Shown here: positions 6,464-13,844 of the stretch, in pieces
How positions within the stretch are numbered: the stretch's first letter is position 1
Layout: every line of letters starts with the position of its first letter
DNA from: Bifidobacterium breve
Lineage (GTDB): Bacteria > Actinomycetota > Acidimicrobiia > IMCC26256 > PALSA-555
Direction: 5' to 3'
NCBI GenBank assembly: GCA_945889545.1
Contig: CAMDCC010000023.1
Span: 1 to 17,254, forward strand
DNA: 17,254 nucleotides
Translations under genes and position numbers: made by a program
The notes under the pieces: generated by a model
What the model saw: the letters and a program-made list of their open reading frames with translations, nothing else
Database searches by the model: none
Told to the model about the DNA's origin: nothing

Positions 6464-8341
6464 ATGCCCCACTCTGCCCTCGTTGACCTCGTTGGTCGCG
6501 TCCTTGCCGGGCGCTACCGGTTGCTCGCGCCCATCGGTGCGGGCGGGAGCGGGCGCGTCTATCTGGCTGACGACATCCGCCTCCGGCGCCGGGTCGCGGT
6601 GAAGGTGCTGCACAGCGGACTGGCCGAGGACGCCGGGTTCCTGCGCCGGTTCCGGGCCGAGGCGCAGATCGCCGCCTCGCTCCATCACCCCCATGTGATG
6701 GCGGTCTACGACTGGGGTGAGGACGACGGCGTCCCGTTCATGGTGCTCGAGCTGCTCAAGGGCGGTTCGCTGCGTGGGCTGCTCGACACCGGAGCCCGCT
6801 TGACGCCCCAGCAGTCGGTTCATGTCGGCCGTCAGGTGGCTGCCGCGCTGCGGTACGCCCACACGCGGGGCCTTGTGCATCGCGATGTGAAGCCGGCGAA
6901 CCTCTTGTTCGACGAGCACGGGATCGTGCGGGTCGCCGACTTCGGCCTGGCCCGGGCGCTCGCCGAGGCTTCGTGGACCGAGCCGAACGGCACCGTTCTC
7001 GGTACCGCGCGCTACGCCTCGCCCGAGCAGGGCGAAGAGGGTCGCCTCGACGGCCGCGCCGACCTTTATGCACTGGGCCTTGTGCTGGTCGAAGCGTGCA
7101 CGGGCACGGTGCCGTTGGTTGCCGACACCGCGTTCGGCACGATTGCCATGCGCTCACATCGCGGCGTGCAAGCACCGCTCGAGCTCGGACCGCTCGGGCC
7201 CGTCGTCAACCGTGCCGGTCGCCCCGATCCCGCCGAGCGCTTCGCCGACGCAACGGGCATGGGTTCCGCCCTCGCGCGCGCAGCGCGTCAGCTCCCGCCA
7301 CCGGAAGCGTTGCCCATCGCTGGACTCGGCGATTCGGTCGACGACGTGGAGCCCACCCGGGTCGGACGGGCGCGTCGTCAACCGGGGAGCGACCCGTTCG
7401 GCGACGAGACCGTCTCCGAAGCCGCTGCATCGCTCGAGATCGTGAACGAATCGCGACATGCGGTCATGCGACGCAGTGCGGTGCCGGTGATCGTGGGTGT
7501 GGCCATCGCGGCGATGCTCATCGCGCCGGTCGCGCTGTTCCTCTCGACCGGCGCGGCCGCGAGCGTGGCGGTCCCGAGTCTCGTTGGGCTGAAGAGCGGG
7601 CCGGCCCTCGACGCCGCCGCCGACAAGGGACTTGGCATGAAGGTGGTCGAGCGGCGTACCTCTGACGATCCGCGCGGACTCATCATCGAGCAGCGTCCGG
7701 GGCCCGGAGCATTCCTCGGTGAAGGCGACGAGGTGCGCGTGGTGGTGTCACGCGGTCCGCCACCGGTTTCGATTCCCTCGATCGCCGGGCTCTCCGTCAC
7801 CGACGCGCAAGCGCAACTCGAGCAACTGGGCTTCGTCGTCGGGATCCAGCGCGAGTTCAACGAGACGATCGACAAGGACATTGCGCTGCGTACGGATCCG
7901 GTCGCAGGCACGAAGAAGCGTCCGGAATCGTCGATCACGGTGTTCGTGAGCGACGGTCCACCGCCGGTGCCGGTGCCTGAGGTGGCCGGGAAGTCGTACG
8001 ACGAGGCGGTGGCGACGCTGGCCGCACAACGCCTGGGTGCGGCGCGCAAGGACGTGTTCAGCGACACCGTGACGGCCGGCACGGTGATCGGCACCGAGCC
8101 GGCGGTTGGCCAACCCGCGGCGCGCGACTCCGTGGTCACCGTGGTGGTGAGCAAGGGGCCTGAGATGGTGGAGGTGCCCAACGTCGTCGGCATGACCGTG
8201 GAAGCTGCGAGCACCGCGTTGCGCGACCGGGGCCTGATCCCCGATGTGGAGGATTACGCACCGGGAGCGATCGTGCGGGCCCAGGCCCCGACGGGCGGCA
8301 ACATCGTCAAGAAGAACTCGAAGGTCACGGTGTTCCTGTAA
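6464..8341 (+). CDS. Transmembrane Ser/Thr protein kinase with four PASTA repeats (PknB/StkP type)
   Basis: This 625-residue kinase is expected to sense cell-wall fragments outside and phosphorylate cytoplasmic proteins controlling growth and wall synthesis. The cytoplasmic kinase domain has the Gly loop GAGGSGRVY (25-33), ATP lysine K47 in VAVK, E66, HRDVKPAN with catalytic D141, DFG with D159, and GTARYASPEQ in the activation segment. An acidic juxtamembrane linker follows (about 290-336). One membrane helix lies at about 338-361. Four PASTA repeats begin near residues 368, 438, 508 and 577, each opening VxVPxxxG-like and most closing with VVVSRGP-type ends. The ATG at 6464 starts MPHSALVDL shortly before the kinase fold. 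Longer starts back to 6281 would overlap the divergent gene and are rejected. Actinobacterial pknB usually sits beside pbpA/rodA/FHA genes; here it stands alone between ligA and a dehydrogenase, so it may be a paralogue or a relocated pknB. Confidence 0.92.
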   Translation: MPHSALVDLVGRVLAGRYRLLAPIGAGGSGRVYLADDIRLRRRVAVKVLHSGLAEDAGFLRRFRAEAQIAASLHHPHVMAVYDWGEDDGVPFMVLELLKGGSLRGLLDTGARLTPQQSVHVGRQVAAALRYAHTRGLVHRDVKPANLLFDEHGIVRVADFGLARALAEASWTEPNGTVLGTARYASPEQGEEGRLDGRADLYALGLVLVEACTGTVPLVADTAFGTIAMRSHRGVQAPLELGPLGPVVNRAGRPDPAERFADATGMGSALARAARQLPPPEALPIAGLGDSVDDVEPTRVGRARRQPGSDPFGDETVSEAAASLEIVNESRHAVMRRSAVPVIVGVAIAAMLIAPVALFLSTGAAASVAVPSLVGLKSGPALDAAADKGLGMKVVERRTSDDPRGLIIEQRPGPGAFLGEGDEVRVVVSRGPPPVSIPSIAGLSVTDAQAQLEQLGFVVGIQREFNETIDKDIALRTDPVAGTKKRPESSITVFVSDGPPPVPVPEVAGKSYDEAVATLAAQRLGAARKDVFSDTVTAGTVIGTEPAVGQPAARDSVVTVVVSKGPEMVEVPNVVGMTVEAASTALRDRGLIPDVEDYAPGAIVRAQAPTGGNIVKKNSKVTVFL

Positions 8342-8400
8342 CTCCGGCTGTCCTCTCTTCCTCTCGGAAGCCCTCTTCCTTGGGTCGGGCGTTCGACGCG

Positions 8401-8406
8401 TACGAT
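8401..8406 (+). promoter_or_regulatory. -10-like hexamer TACGAT upstream of the short-chain dehydrogenase
   Basis: TACGAT fits TAnnnT and lies 33 nt before the ATG, which leaves a normal short leader that includes the ribosome binding site. TTGGGT at 8380-8385 is a possible -35 with a short 15-bp spacing. Confidence 0.4.
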
Positions 8407-8427
8407 CCCGGGCGTCATCCACATTCG

Positions 8428-8435
8428 AAAGAGGA
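8428..8435 (+). promoter_or_regulatory. Ribosome binding site of the short-chain dehydrogenase
   Basis: AAAGAGGA has its GAGG core 5 nt before the ATG at 8440. It decides this start over the longer frame from 8380. Confidence 0.75.
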
Positions 8436-8439
8436 CGTC

Positions 8440-9366
8440 ATGGGAACGCTGGACGGTCGGGTCGCGATCATCACGGGTGCAGGCCGAGGGCTCGGTCGTG
8501 AGCATGCGCTGCTCTTCGCCGCAGAAGGCGCCAAGGTCGTGGTGAACGATCTCGGCGGCGACATCCACGGTGAGGGTGCCGACCGGGCGCCCGCGCAGCA
8601 GGTGGTCGACGAGATCCACGCCATGGGTGGCGAAGCTGTGGCCAACACCGACAGCGTGTCGGACTGGGACGGTTCGAAGCGCCTCATCGACCTGGCGATC
8701 GAAACCTTCGGCGATCTCCACGTGCTCGTGAACAACGCGGGCATCCTGCGCGACCGGATGCTCGTGAACATGAGCGAAGAAGACTGGGACTCCGTCATCG
8801 AGGTGCACCTTCGCGGGCACTTCTGTCCCACCCGACACGCGGCGGCGTACTGGCGGGAGCAGAAGAAGGCCGGAAAGGACGTGAACGCGGCGCTCGTCCA
8901 CACGTCGTCGACGTCGGGTGTGCTCGGCAATGCCGGCCAGACGAACTACGGCGCGGCCAAAGCCGGCATCGCCACGTTCTCGACCATCTGCGCGATGGAG
9001 CTGAAGAACTACGGCGTGCGGTCCAATGCGATCACGCCGATGGCACGCACGCGCCTGACCGAGCAGACGCCCGGCATGGAAGACGTGATCAAGCCGCCCG
9101 AGGACGCGTCGAAGTTCGACATGTGGTCTGCGGCCAACGTGTCGCCGATGGTCGCGTATCTCTCCACGGCCGACTGTCCGTTTACCGGCGACACGTTCTT
9201 CGTGGAGGGCGACGTGGTTGCTCGCTACCAGCCCTACGTCATCGACGAGAAGATCACGAACAATGGTGAGCGTTGGTCGGTCGAGCAGCTTGCCAAGGCG
9301 GCACCGGCAATGCAGCCGAAGGAGCGCCGAGGCGGTCCGGGCGAGATCGCCATCGCTGCGGGATAA
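8440..9366 (+). CDS. Short-chain dehydrogenase/reductase, MFE-2-like 3-hydroxyacyl-CoA dehydrogenase type
   Basis: This 308-residue Rossmann-fold oxidoreductase has the SDR cofactor loop TGAGRGLGR (12-20), NNAGILRDRML (98-108) and the catalytic set S157, Y170 and K174 in HTSSTSGVLGNAGQTNYGAAKAG (split over 154-176). The usual catalytic Asn region reads EVHLRGHF (121-128), with His123 where classical SDRs have Asn. The VHLRG form is typical of the dehydrogenase part of peroxisomal multifunctional enzyme 2 and its actinobacterial relatives. The residue before NDLGG suggests NAD rather than NADP preference. Length and the C-terminal extension after residue 250 fit that subgroup. A role in beta-oxidation or steroid/lipid side-chain breakdown is inferred; the substrate is unknown. 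It has its own promoter-like hexamer and ribosome binding site, and is followed by a hairpin and a membrane protein gene. Confidence 0.88.
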   Translation: MGTLDGRVAIITGAGRGLGREHALLFAAEGAKVVVNDLGGDIHGEGADRAPAQQVVDEIHAMGGEAVANTDSVSDWDGSKRLIDLAIETFGDLHVLVNNAGILRDRMLVNMSEEDWDSVIEVHLRGHFCPTRHAAAYWREQKKAGKDVNAALVHTSSTSGVLGNAGQTNYGAAKAGIATFSTICAMELKNYGVRSNAITPMARTRLTEQTPGMEDVIKPPEDASKFDMWSAANVSPMVAYLSTADCPFTGDTFFVEGDVVARYQPYVIDEKITNNGERWSVEQLAKAAPAMQPKERRGGPGEIAIAAG

Positions 9367-9374
9367 TGGTCCTC

Positions 9375-9391
9375 AGAGGCTGGGAGCCTCT
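9375..9391 (+). terminator. Perfect 7-bp hairpin after the dehydrogenase gene, without a T-run
   Basis: AGAGGCT, a GGG loop and AGCCTCT form an exact inverted repeat 8 nt after the TAA stop. There is no T-tract, so it may be a weak or U-less terminator, an mRNA-end stabiliser, or a structure in the leader of the next gene. Confidence 0.4.
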
Positions 9392-9414
9392 CCAGTCCTC
9401 AAGCCGAAGAAACA

Positions 9415-9421
9415 GAGGGGG
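9415..9421 (+). promoter_or_regulatory. Ribosome binding site of the five-TM protein
   Basis: GAGGGGG lies just before the ATG at 9425, with its 5' part about 6-7 nt away. It fixes the start and rules out the longer frame from 9218 that overlaps the dehydrogenase. Confidence 0.7.
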
Positions 9422-9424
9422 ACG

Positions 9425-10132
9425 ATGAACCTGTTCGAGAACACGCCCGACTTCCTCCTGATCGTGGTGGGGGTCCTGGTGGGCGTCGCGGCCATCTTGA
9501 TCCTCGCGTCCGGTCGACGCCACGAGGACACCGGTGGGACTCGCACACAGGCGCGCTACGTCGGGACGATCGGGATCATCACGCTGTTCGTGGCGCTCAT
9601 TGCGTTCTACAACGTGGTGCGGGGGCTTTCTGGGTTCATCGTCGACGGACACGACGACAACTCGATCTACCGTCACGCACTCGAGAACGGTCTTCTCCTC
9701 ATCGCGGCGGGAGCCGTGTTTGTGTTTCACTACCGCCGATCGACGGAGCTCACACCGTCGTCACGCGGCGCCACGGGAGCGGTATCGCGTGTCACTCACT
9801 ACGCAGTGTGCTTCGTCGCCACGATCCTCGCATTCGTCGCCGCGTCGAAGGCCGTCTACGGGATCTTTCAGATCATCGCTCCGGGGGTCTTCGGGACCGG
9901 CGGTACCGCGGCGATCGGAGCAGGAGGCTTCAACATCCCTTCGGGCTTCAACGTGCCTCCTGCGCTCGAGGAGCTTGCTGGCGATCTTCTCGGTGTTGAC
10001 GTCGGCGGCGACCGCGGTGACATCGCGCGCCAGCAGGGCATCGCTGACCTGGTGTCGTTCGGATCGCTGGCGTTCGCCTCGGTGCTGGTCTTCCTGCGCA
10101 GCTGGAACCGGCTGCCCGAGCACTGCGAGTAA
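9425..10132 (+). CDS. Integral membrane protein with about five membrane spans, unknown function
   Basis: This 235-residue protein has hydrophobic segments at about 10-29, 47-66, 87-103, 125-153 and 207-225. The loop after the first span is basic and polar (GRRHEDTGGTRTQARY). Between the fourth and fifth spans lies a ~55-residue Gly-rich polar stretch (FGTGGTAAIGAGGFNIPSG and on to VDVGGDRGDI), which would face one side of the membrane. The protein ends RSWNRLPEHCE. The layout resembles small actinobacterial membrane proteins of the DUF5671 sort, but I cannot confirm this. No catalytic motif is seen. It may be read through from the dehydrogenase 58 bp upstream, although a hairpin lies between them. 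It converges on the SCP2-like gene, with 36 bp between the stops. Confidence 0.82.
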   Translation: MNLFENTPDFLLIVVGVLVGVAAILILASGRRHEDTGGTRTQARYVGTIGIITLFVALIAFYNVVRGLSGFIVDGHDDNSIYRHALENGLLLIAAGAVFVFHYRRSTELTPSSRGATGAVSRVTHYAVCFVATILAFVAASKAVYGIFQIIAPGVFGTGGTAAIGAGGFNIPSGFNVPPALEELAGDLLGVDVGGDRGDIARQQGIADLVSFGSLAFASVLVFLRSWNRLPEHCE

Positions 10133-10168
10133 GACAAGCGCGGCACCGAAGCGACCAGAGCGACCGCG

Positions 10169-10573
10169 TTATTCGGTGATCCCCTGAATCGCTTCGAGGA
10201 GCGCAGCGTTTGAGGCGGTGGGGTTGCCGGCGGCCTGTGCCGCCATCATCTTGGCGAGGTCGCCCTGCATGCGGATCTTGCCGGCCATGAACGCTTGCAT
10301 GGCGGCGCTGGGATCACCCGACGTGAACATCTCCTTCGCCGTCTCGTAGTCGGTCGTGACGGTTGCGTCGGCGTCGCCGGCATGGCCGATGCCCACGTGG
10401 CCGCGACCCCCCCGCGTCGACATGTGGAGATGCCGTTCGGCGCCGAAAGGTGTGTCGGTGACGATGACGTTCGTGACGACGTCGATGGTGCCCGGCGTGT
10501 CGGCCCCATGGACCCCGATGAGCTTCTCGATGACTGAGAACCACTCATCTGACAAGAAAGCATGCTTCGGCAC
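10169..10573 (-). CDS. SCP2-like sterol/lipid-binding domain protein
   Basis: This 134-residue protein consists almost entirely of one SCP2-type fold, a hydrophobic lipid-binding pocket found alone or fused to other domains. Visible family features are the N-terminal LSDEWFSVIEKL, a run of beta strands (IDVVTNVIVTDTPFG, HLHMSTRGG), and DADATVTTDYETAKEMFTSGD. The C-terminal helix AAMQAFMAGKIRMQGD (about 99-114) is the most recognisable SCP2 signature. In actinobacteria such proteins accompany lipid, sterol or acyl-CoA metabolism, which would suit the nearby MFE-2-like dehydrogenase, though they are not in one operon. The GTG at 10573 is supported by GGAGG 6 nt upstream. The gene is divergent from gatC across 46 bp. 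Confidence 0.85.
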   Translation of the reverse strand: MPKHAFLSDEWFSVIEKLIGVHGADTPGTIDVVTNVIVTDTPFGAERHLHMSTRGGRGHVGIGHAGDADATVTTDYETAKEMFTSGDPSAAMQAFMAGKIRMQGDLAKMMAAQAAGNPTASNAALLEAIQGITE

Positions 10574-10579
10574 TCAAGT

Positions 10580-10584
10580 CCTCC
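10580..10584 (-). promoter_or_regulatory. Ribosome binding site of the SCP2-like gene
   Basis: On the minus strand GGAGG lies 6 nt before the GTG at 10573, a strong Shine-Dalgarno that selects this start. Confidence 0.8.
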
Positions 10585-10606
10585 GGGTTGCGGCGCGAGC
10601 GGATCG

Positions 10607-10612
10607 TAGACT
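10607..10612 (+). promoter_or_regulatory. -10-like hexamer TAGACT, probable leaderless promoter of the gatCAB operon
   Basis: TAGACT ends 7 nt before the gatC GTG at 10620, so the transcript would start at the start codon. It is the same hexamer, at nearly the same distance, as before the cysteine desulfurase gene. Confidence 0.5.
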
Positions 10613-10619
10613 CGCCATC

Positions 10620-10919
10620 GTGGCACCCCGAATCACTCGCGCCGATGCCGAGCACGTCGCCCGACTCGCGCGGCTCGAACTCAGCGAGGACGAGATCGAG
10701 CGTCTCACGGTCGATCTGGGCGGGATCCTTGAGCATGCCGAGGACCTCGTTGCGCTTGATCTTGACGGGGTTCCACCGACTGCCCACCCGTTGCCACTCG
10801 TGAACGTGTTCCGTCCCGATGTCGTCGGGCCCACGCTCGACCGCGACGAGGTCTTGGCCCAAGCGCCCGCCGCAGAGGACAGTCGCTTCCGAGTCCCTCG
10901 TATCCTCGACGCGCCATGA
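10620..10919 (+). CDS. gatC: Asp-tRNA(Asn)/Glu-tRNA(Gln) amidotransferase subunit C
   Basis: GatC is the small clamp that wraps around GatA and contacts GatB, holding the amidotransferase together. The 99-residue product has the family start RITRADAEHVARLARLELSE (residues 4-23). A helix then covers EDEIERLTVDLGGILEHAEDL, and a Pro-rich tail leads to NVFRPDVVGPTLDRDEVLAQAP, ending SRFRVPRILDAP. All of this is typical for GatC, and the length is normal. The GTG at 10620 is chosen because it gives this standard N-terminus. Longer starts upstream would overlap the divergent SCP2-like gene. No ribosome binding site is present; a -10-like TAGACT ends 7 nt upstream. Its TGA overlaps an ATG (10916) that is one base out of frame with gatA. 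Confidence 0.93.
   Translation: MAPRITRADAEHVARLARLELSEDEIERLTVDLGGILEHAEDLVALDLDGVPPTAHPLPLVNVFRPDVVGPTLDRDEVLAQAPAAEDSRFRVPRILDAP
10901..10906 (+). promoter_or_regulatory. Possible internal -10-like hexamer TATCCT at the end of gatC
   Basis: TATCCT fits TAnnnT and ends 9 nt before the ATG at 10916. AGGACA at 10876-10881 is a partial -35 match with a long 19-bp spacing. It lies inside coding sequence, so it may be chance. Confidence 0.25.
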
Positions 10920-10929
10920 CCGACGCCCC

Positions 10930-12348
10930 GTGACTGCACTGGAGATCGCGGCGGCGGTCCGCGCTGGTGAGCGGTCCGCGAGAGAGGTGGTCGACGAGCA
11001 CCTCGCGACGATCGAAGCCCGCGAGTCGGAGATCCACGCGTTCAACCTCGTGCTTGCCGATGAGGCCCGGGCCGCGGCCGATGCGGTCGACGCCGCGATC
11101 GCCGCCGGTGATGATCCCGGTCCGCTCGCCGGCGTACCCGTCGCGCTGAAGGACAACCTCTGCACGCGAGGAATTCGCACGACGGGTGGGTCGCGCATCC
11201 TCGACGACTGGCACCCGCCGTACGACGCGACCGTCGTCGAACGACTGCGCGCGGCCGGTGCCGTCGCTGTGGGCAAGACGAACCTGGATGAGTTCGCGAT
11301 GGGTTCCTCCACCGAGAACTCGGCGTTCGGGCCCACGAGCAACCCGCACGACCTCACTCGGGTTCCCGGAGGGTCGAGTGGTGGCTCCGCGGCGGCGGTC
11401 GCGGCCGGGTTCGCTCCCATCTCGCTCGGTTCCGACACCGGCGGGTCGATCCGTCAGCCCGCGGCGATGTGCGGCGTGGTCGGGGTGAAGCCGACGTATG
11501 GGCGAGTGTCCCGGTACGGACTGATCGCGTTCGCCAGCAGCCTCGACCAGATCGGTCCGTTCGGCGCGACCGTTGCCGACGCCGCGCTCGCGCTTGATGT
11601 GATCGGCGGACCTGATCCACGCGACTCCACTTGCATACCCGATGCACCCCCGTCGCTGATCGACTCTCTCGACGGGGGAGTGGATGGAGTGCGTGTCGGC
11701 ATCGTGGAGGAGCTCACCGATGCGGAGGGTGTTGAGCCCGAGGTACGCGATGCGGTGTTGCGCGCGGCGGCCGCACTCGAAGCTGCCGGGGCGACCGTGG
11801 ACCGGGTCTCGGTGCCAAGCGTGGTCTACGGCATCTCGGCGTACTACATGATCGCCCCAGCCGAGGCGTCGTCGAACCTGGCTCGCTACGACGGGGTCCG
11901 CTACGGACTGCGCGTCGATGGCGACGACGTGCTGTCGATGAATGCCCGCACGCGTGCAGCCGGTTTCGGACCTGAGGTGAAGCGTCGCATCATGCTCGGC
12001 ACGTACGCGCTGTCGGCTGGCTACTACGACGCCTATTACGGCAAAGCGCAACGAGTGCGCACGCTCATCATTCGTGACTTCGCGCACGCGTTCGAGTCAC
12101 ACAACGTGCTGCTCACGCCCACGGCTCCGACCGTCGCGTTCAAGATCGGTGAGAAGAGCGCAGATCCGCTCAGCATGTATCTCGCGGACGTGTGCACGGT
12201 GCCCAGCAGTCTCGCCGGGCACGCGGCAATGAGCGTTCCCTTCGGGACCGGCGCGGCGAACATGCCCGTCGGCGTGCAGGTGCTGGCTCCCGCGCTGGCT
12301 GAAGTCGTGATGTTCCGAGTGGCTCAGGTGCTGGAGTCGGCGCAATGA
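10930..12348 (+). CDS. gatA: Asp-tRNA(Asn)/Glu-tRNA(Gln) amidotransferase subunit A (glutaminase)
   Basis: GatA hydrolyses glutamine and passes ammonia to GatB for amidation of Glu-tRNA(Gln) and/or Asp-tRNA(Asn). The 472-residue product is an amidase-signature enzyme with the Ser-cisSer-Lys triad visible as K74 in ALKDN, S149 in GGSSGGS and S173 in DTGGSIRQPA. PTYGRVSRYGLIAFASSLDQ and the C-terminal LLTPTAPT, SLAGHAAMSVPFG and PVGVQVLA are also standard. The start is taken as GTG 10930, giving VTALEIAAAVRAG, because it is the first in-frame start after gatC. No ribosome binding site is present. An ATG at 10916 overlapping the gatC stop would be the natural start if one extra base existed in the CCCC run at 10926-10929. 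The stop is 7 nt before gatB. Confidence 0.95.
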   Translation: MTALEIAAAVRAGERSAREVVDEHLATIEARESEIHAFNLVLADEARAAADAVDAAIAAGDDPGPLAGVPVALKDNLCTRGIRTTGGSRILDDWHPPYDATVVERLRAAGAVAVGKTNLDEFAMGSSTENSAFGPTSNPHDLTRVPGGSSGGSAAAVAAGFAPISLGSDTGGSIRQPAAMCGVVGVKPTYGRVSRYGLIAFASSLDQIGPFGATVADAALALDVIGGPDPRDSTCIPDAPPSLIDSLDGGVDGVRVGIVEELTDAEGVEPEVRDAVLRAAAALEAAGATVDRVSVPSVVYGISAYYMIAPAEASSNLARYDGVRYGLRVDGDDVLSMNARTRAAGFGPEVKRRIMLGTYALSAGYYDAYYGKAQRVRTLIIRDFAHAFESHNVLLTPTAPTVAFKIGEKSADPLSMYLADVCTVPSSLAGHAAMSVPFGTGAANMPVGVQVLAPALAEVVMFRVAQVLESAQ

Positions 12349-12355
12349 GTTCGAC

Positions 12356-13804
12356 ATGACGTACGAAGCGGTCATCGGGCTGGAATCGCACGTGGAGCTG
12401 TTGACCGAGACAAAGCTGTTCTGTAGCTGCCCGAACGAGTTCGGCGCGGAGCCCAACACCAACGTGTGTCCGGTGTGTCTTGGGCTGCCGGGGTCGCTTC
12501 CGGTGCTCAACGAGCGAGCCGTTGAGCTGGCGTTACGCCTGGCCGAGGCGTTGAACTTCACTGTTCCCGAGCGCTCGCTCTTCGCCCGCAAGAACTACTT
12601 CTATCCCGACATGCCGAAGGATTTTCAGATCAGCCAGTACGAGGAGCCGATCCTCGCCGACGGTCAGCTCGAGATCGACGGCGTAATGATCGGCATCGAG
12701 CGCGCGCATCTCGAAGAGGACACGGGAAAGTCGCTGCACGTCGGTGGCGGCGGTCGCATCCACGAGGCCGCGCACTCGCTCATCGACTACAACCGCGCTG
12801 GCGTGCCGCTGATGGAGATCGTGAGCCGTCCCGATATTCGTACCGCAGAGCAGGCGCGCGCCTACGTTGCCGAGCTGCGGGGCGTGCTGCTTGCCATCGG
12901 CCTTTCCGACGTGAAGATGGAGGAAGGGTCGATGCGCGTCGACGCCAACGTGTCGTTACGCAAGACCGGTGCGAGCGAGTTCGGTACCAAGGTCGAAGTG
13001 AAGAACATGAACTCGCTGCGTTCGCTCGGGCGCGCCAGCGAGCACGAGATCGAGCGTCAAGCGGCGGTACTCGACGCGGGCGAGCGCATTCCGCAGGAGA
13101 CTCGGCACTGGGACGAAAGCGAGGGCCGTACGCACGGTATGCGCTCCAAGGAAGGTTCCAGTGACTACCGGTACTTCCCGGAACCCGACCTGTTGCCCGT
13201 CTCGCCGACGGCCGAGGCTCGCGACAAAGCGCGCGGCTCACTCCCAGAGCTCCCCGCAGCGATGCGGGCGCGGCTGGTCAACCTTGGGATCTCTGAGCAG
13301 GGTGCGCGCACGTTGGTGGATGCCGGGTTGGCAACTCACACGTCCACTGCTGTTGTGAATCTTGCCGTTGGCAAGGCGAGAGACGTCGAGGTCTTGGAGC
13401 TCGGCGCGGTCCTCGCTCACATCAACGAGACCGGCGAGTCACCGACCGACCTTCGCCTTACCGCGGAAGGAACTGCCGAGCTTGCCGACCTCGTGGCAAG
13501 CGGTGTGATCTCAGGAAGCCAAGGCAAGGAAGTTGCCGCCGTCTCGCTCACGGCTGGCACATCCCCGAAGGCCGTCGTCGAAGAGCGTGGTCTGGCGCAA
13601 GTAAGCGACGAGTCCGAACTCGCCGCCATCATCGACGCGGTCATCGCTGCAAACCCCGACGAAGTCGCGGCCTACCGCGCCGGCGACGAGAAGGCGCAGA
13701 AGAAGAAGCGCGGCTTCTTCATGGGCGAAGCCATGAAGGCAACCAAGGGCAGCGGCAACCCCCAGGTCCTCAACAGTCTCCTCGACGACCGCTTGAAAGG
13801 CTGA
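12356..13804 (+). CDS. gatB: Asp-tRNA(Asn)/Glu-tRNA(Gln) amidotransferase subunit B
   Basis: GatB phosphorylates the tRNA-bound Glu or Asp side chain and amidates it with ammonia from GatA. The 482-residue product opens YEAVIGLESHVEL with the catalytic-cradle residues E10 and H12. A four-Cys zinc site follows at C23, C25, C38 and C41 (FCSCP and NVCPVCLG). Further family motifs are KNYFYPDMPKDFQISQYE (split over the early third), HLEEDTGKS, LIDYNRAGVPLMEIVS, MRVDANVS and the SDYRYFPEPDL motif. The C-terminal ~150 residues are the helical YqeY-like tail that binds tRNA, ending in the usual GxxMGEAMKATKG-type segment. It is the third gene of the operon, 7 nt after gatA, without a clear ribosome binding site, so translational coupling is likely. 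The presence of GatCAB suggests that Gln-tRNA (and perhaps Asn-tRNA) is made indirectly. Confidence 0.97.
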   Translation: MTYEAVIGLESHVELLTETKLFCSCPNEFGAEPNTNVCPVCLGLPGSLPVLNERAVELALRLAEALNFTVPERSLFARKNYFYPDMPKDFQISQYEEPILADGQLEIDGVMIGIERAHLEEDTGKSLHVGGGGRIHEAAHSLIDYNRAGVPLMEIVSRPDIRTAEQARAYVAELRGVLLAIGLSDVKMEEGSMRVDANVSLRKTGASEFGTKVEVKNMNSLRSLGRASEHEIERQAAVLDAGERIPQETRHWDESEGRTHGMRSKEGSSDYRYFPEPDLLPVSPTAEARDKARGSLPELPAAMRARLVNLGISEQGARTLVDAGLATHTSTAVVNLAVGKARDVEVLELGAVLAHINETGESPTDLRLTAEGTAELADLVASGVISGSQGKEVAAVSLTAGTSPKAVVEERGLAQVSDESELAAIIDAVIAANPDEVAAYRAGDEKAQKKKRGFFMGEAMKATKGSGNPQVLNSLLDDRLKG

Positions 13805-13844
13805 CTCGAGGCTCGCTGTCACACCCCGGTGCTCTTGTTGAAGC

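Noticed and set aside
8366..8379. GGAAG-CCCT-CTTCC short hairpin after the kinase stop
   Set aside because: Only a 5-bp stem in a pyrimidine-rich stretch with two Ts after it; too weak to call a terminator.
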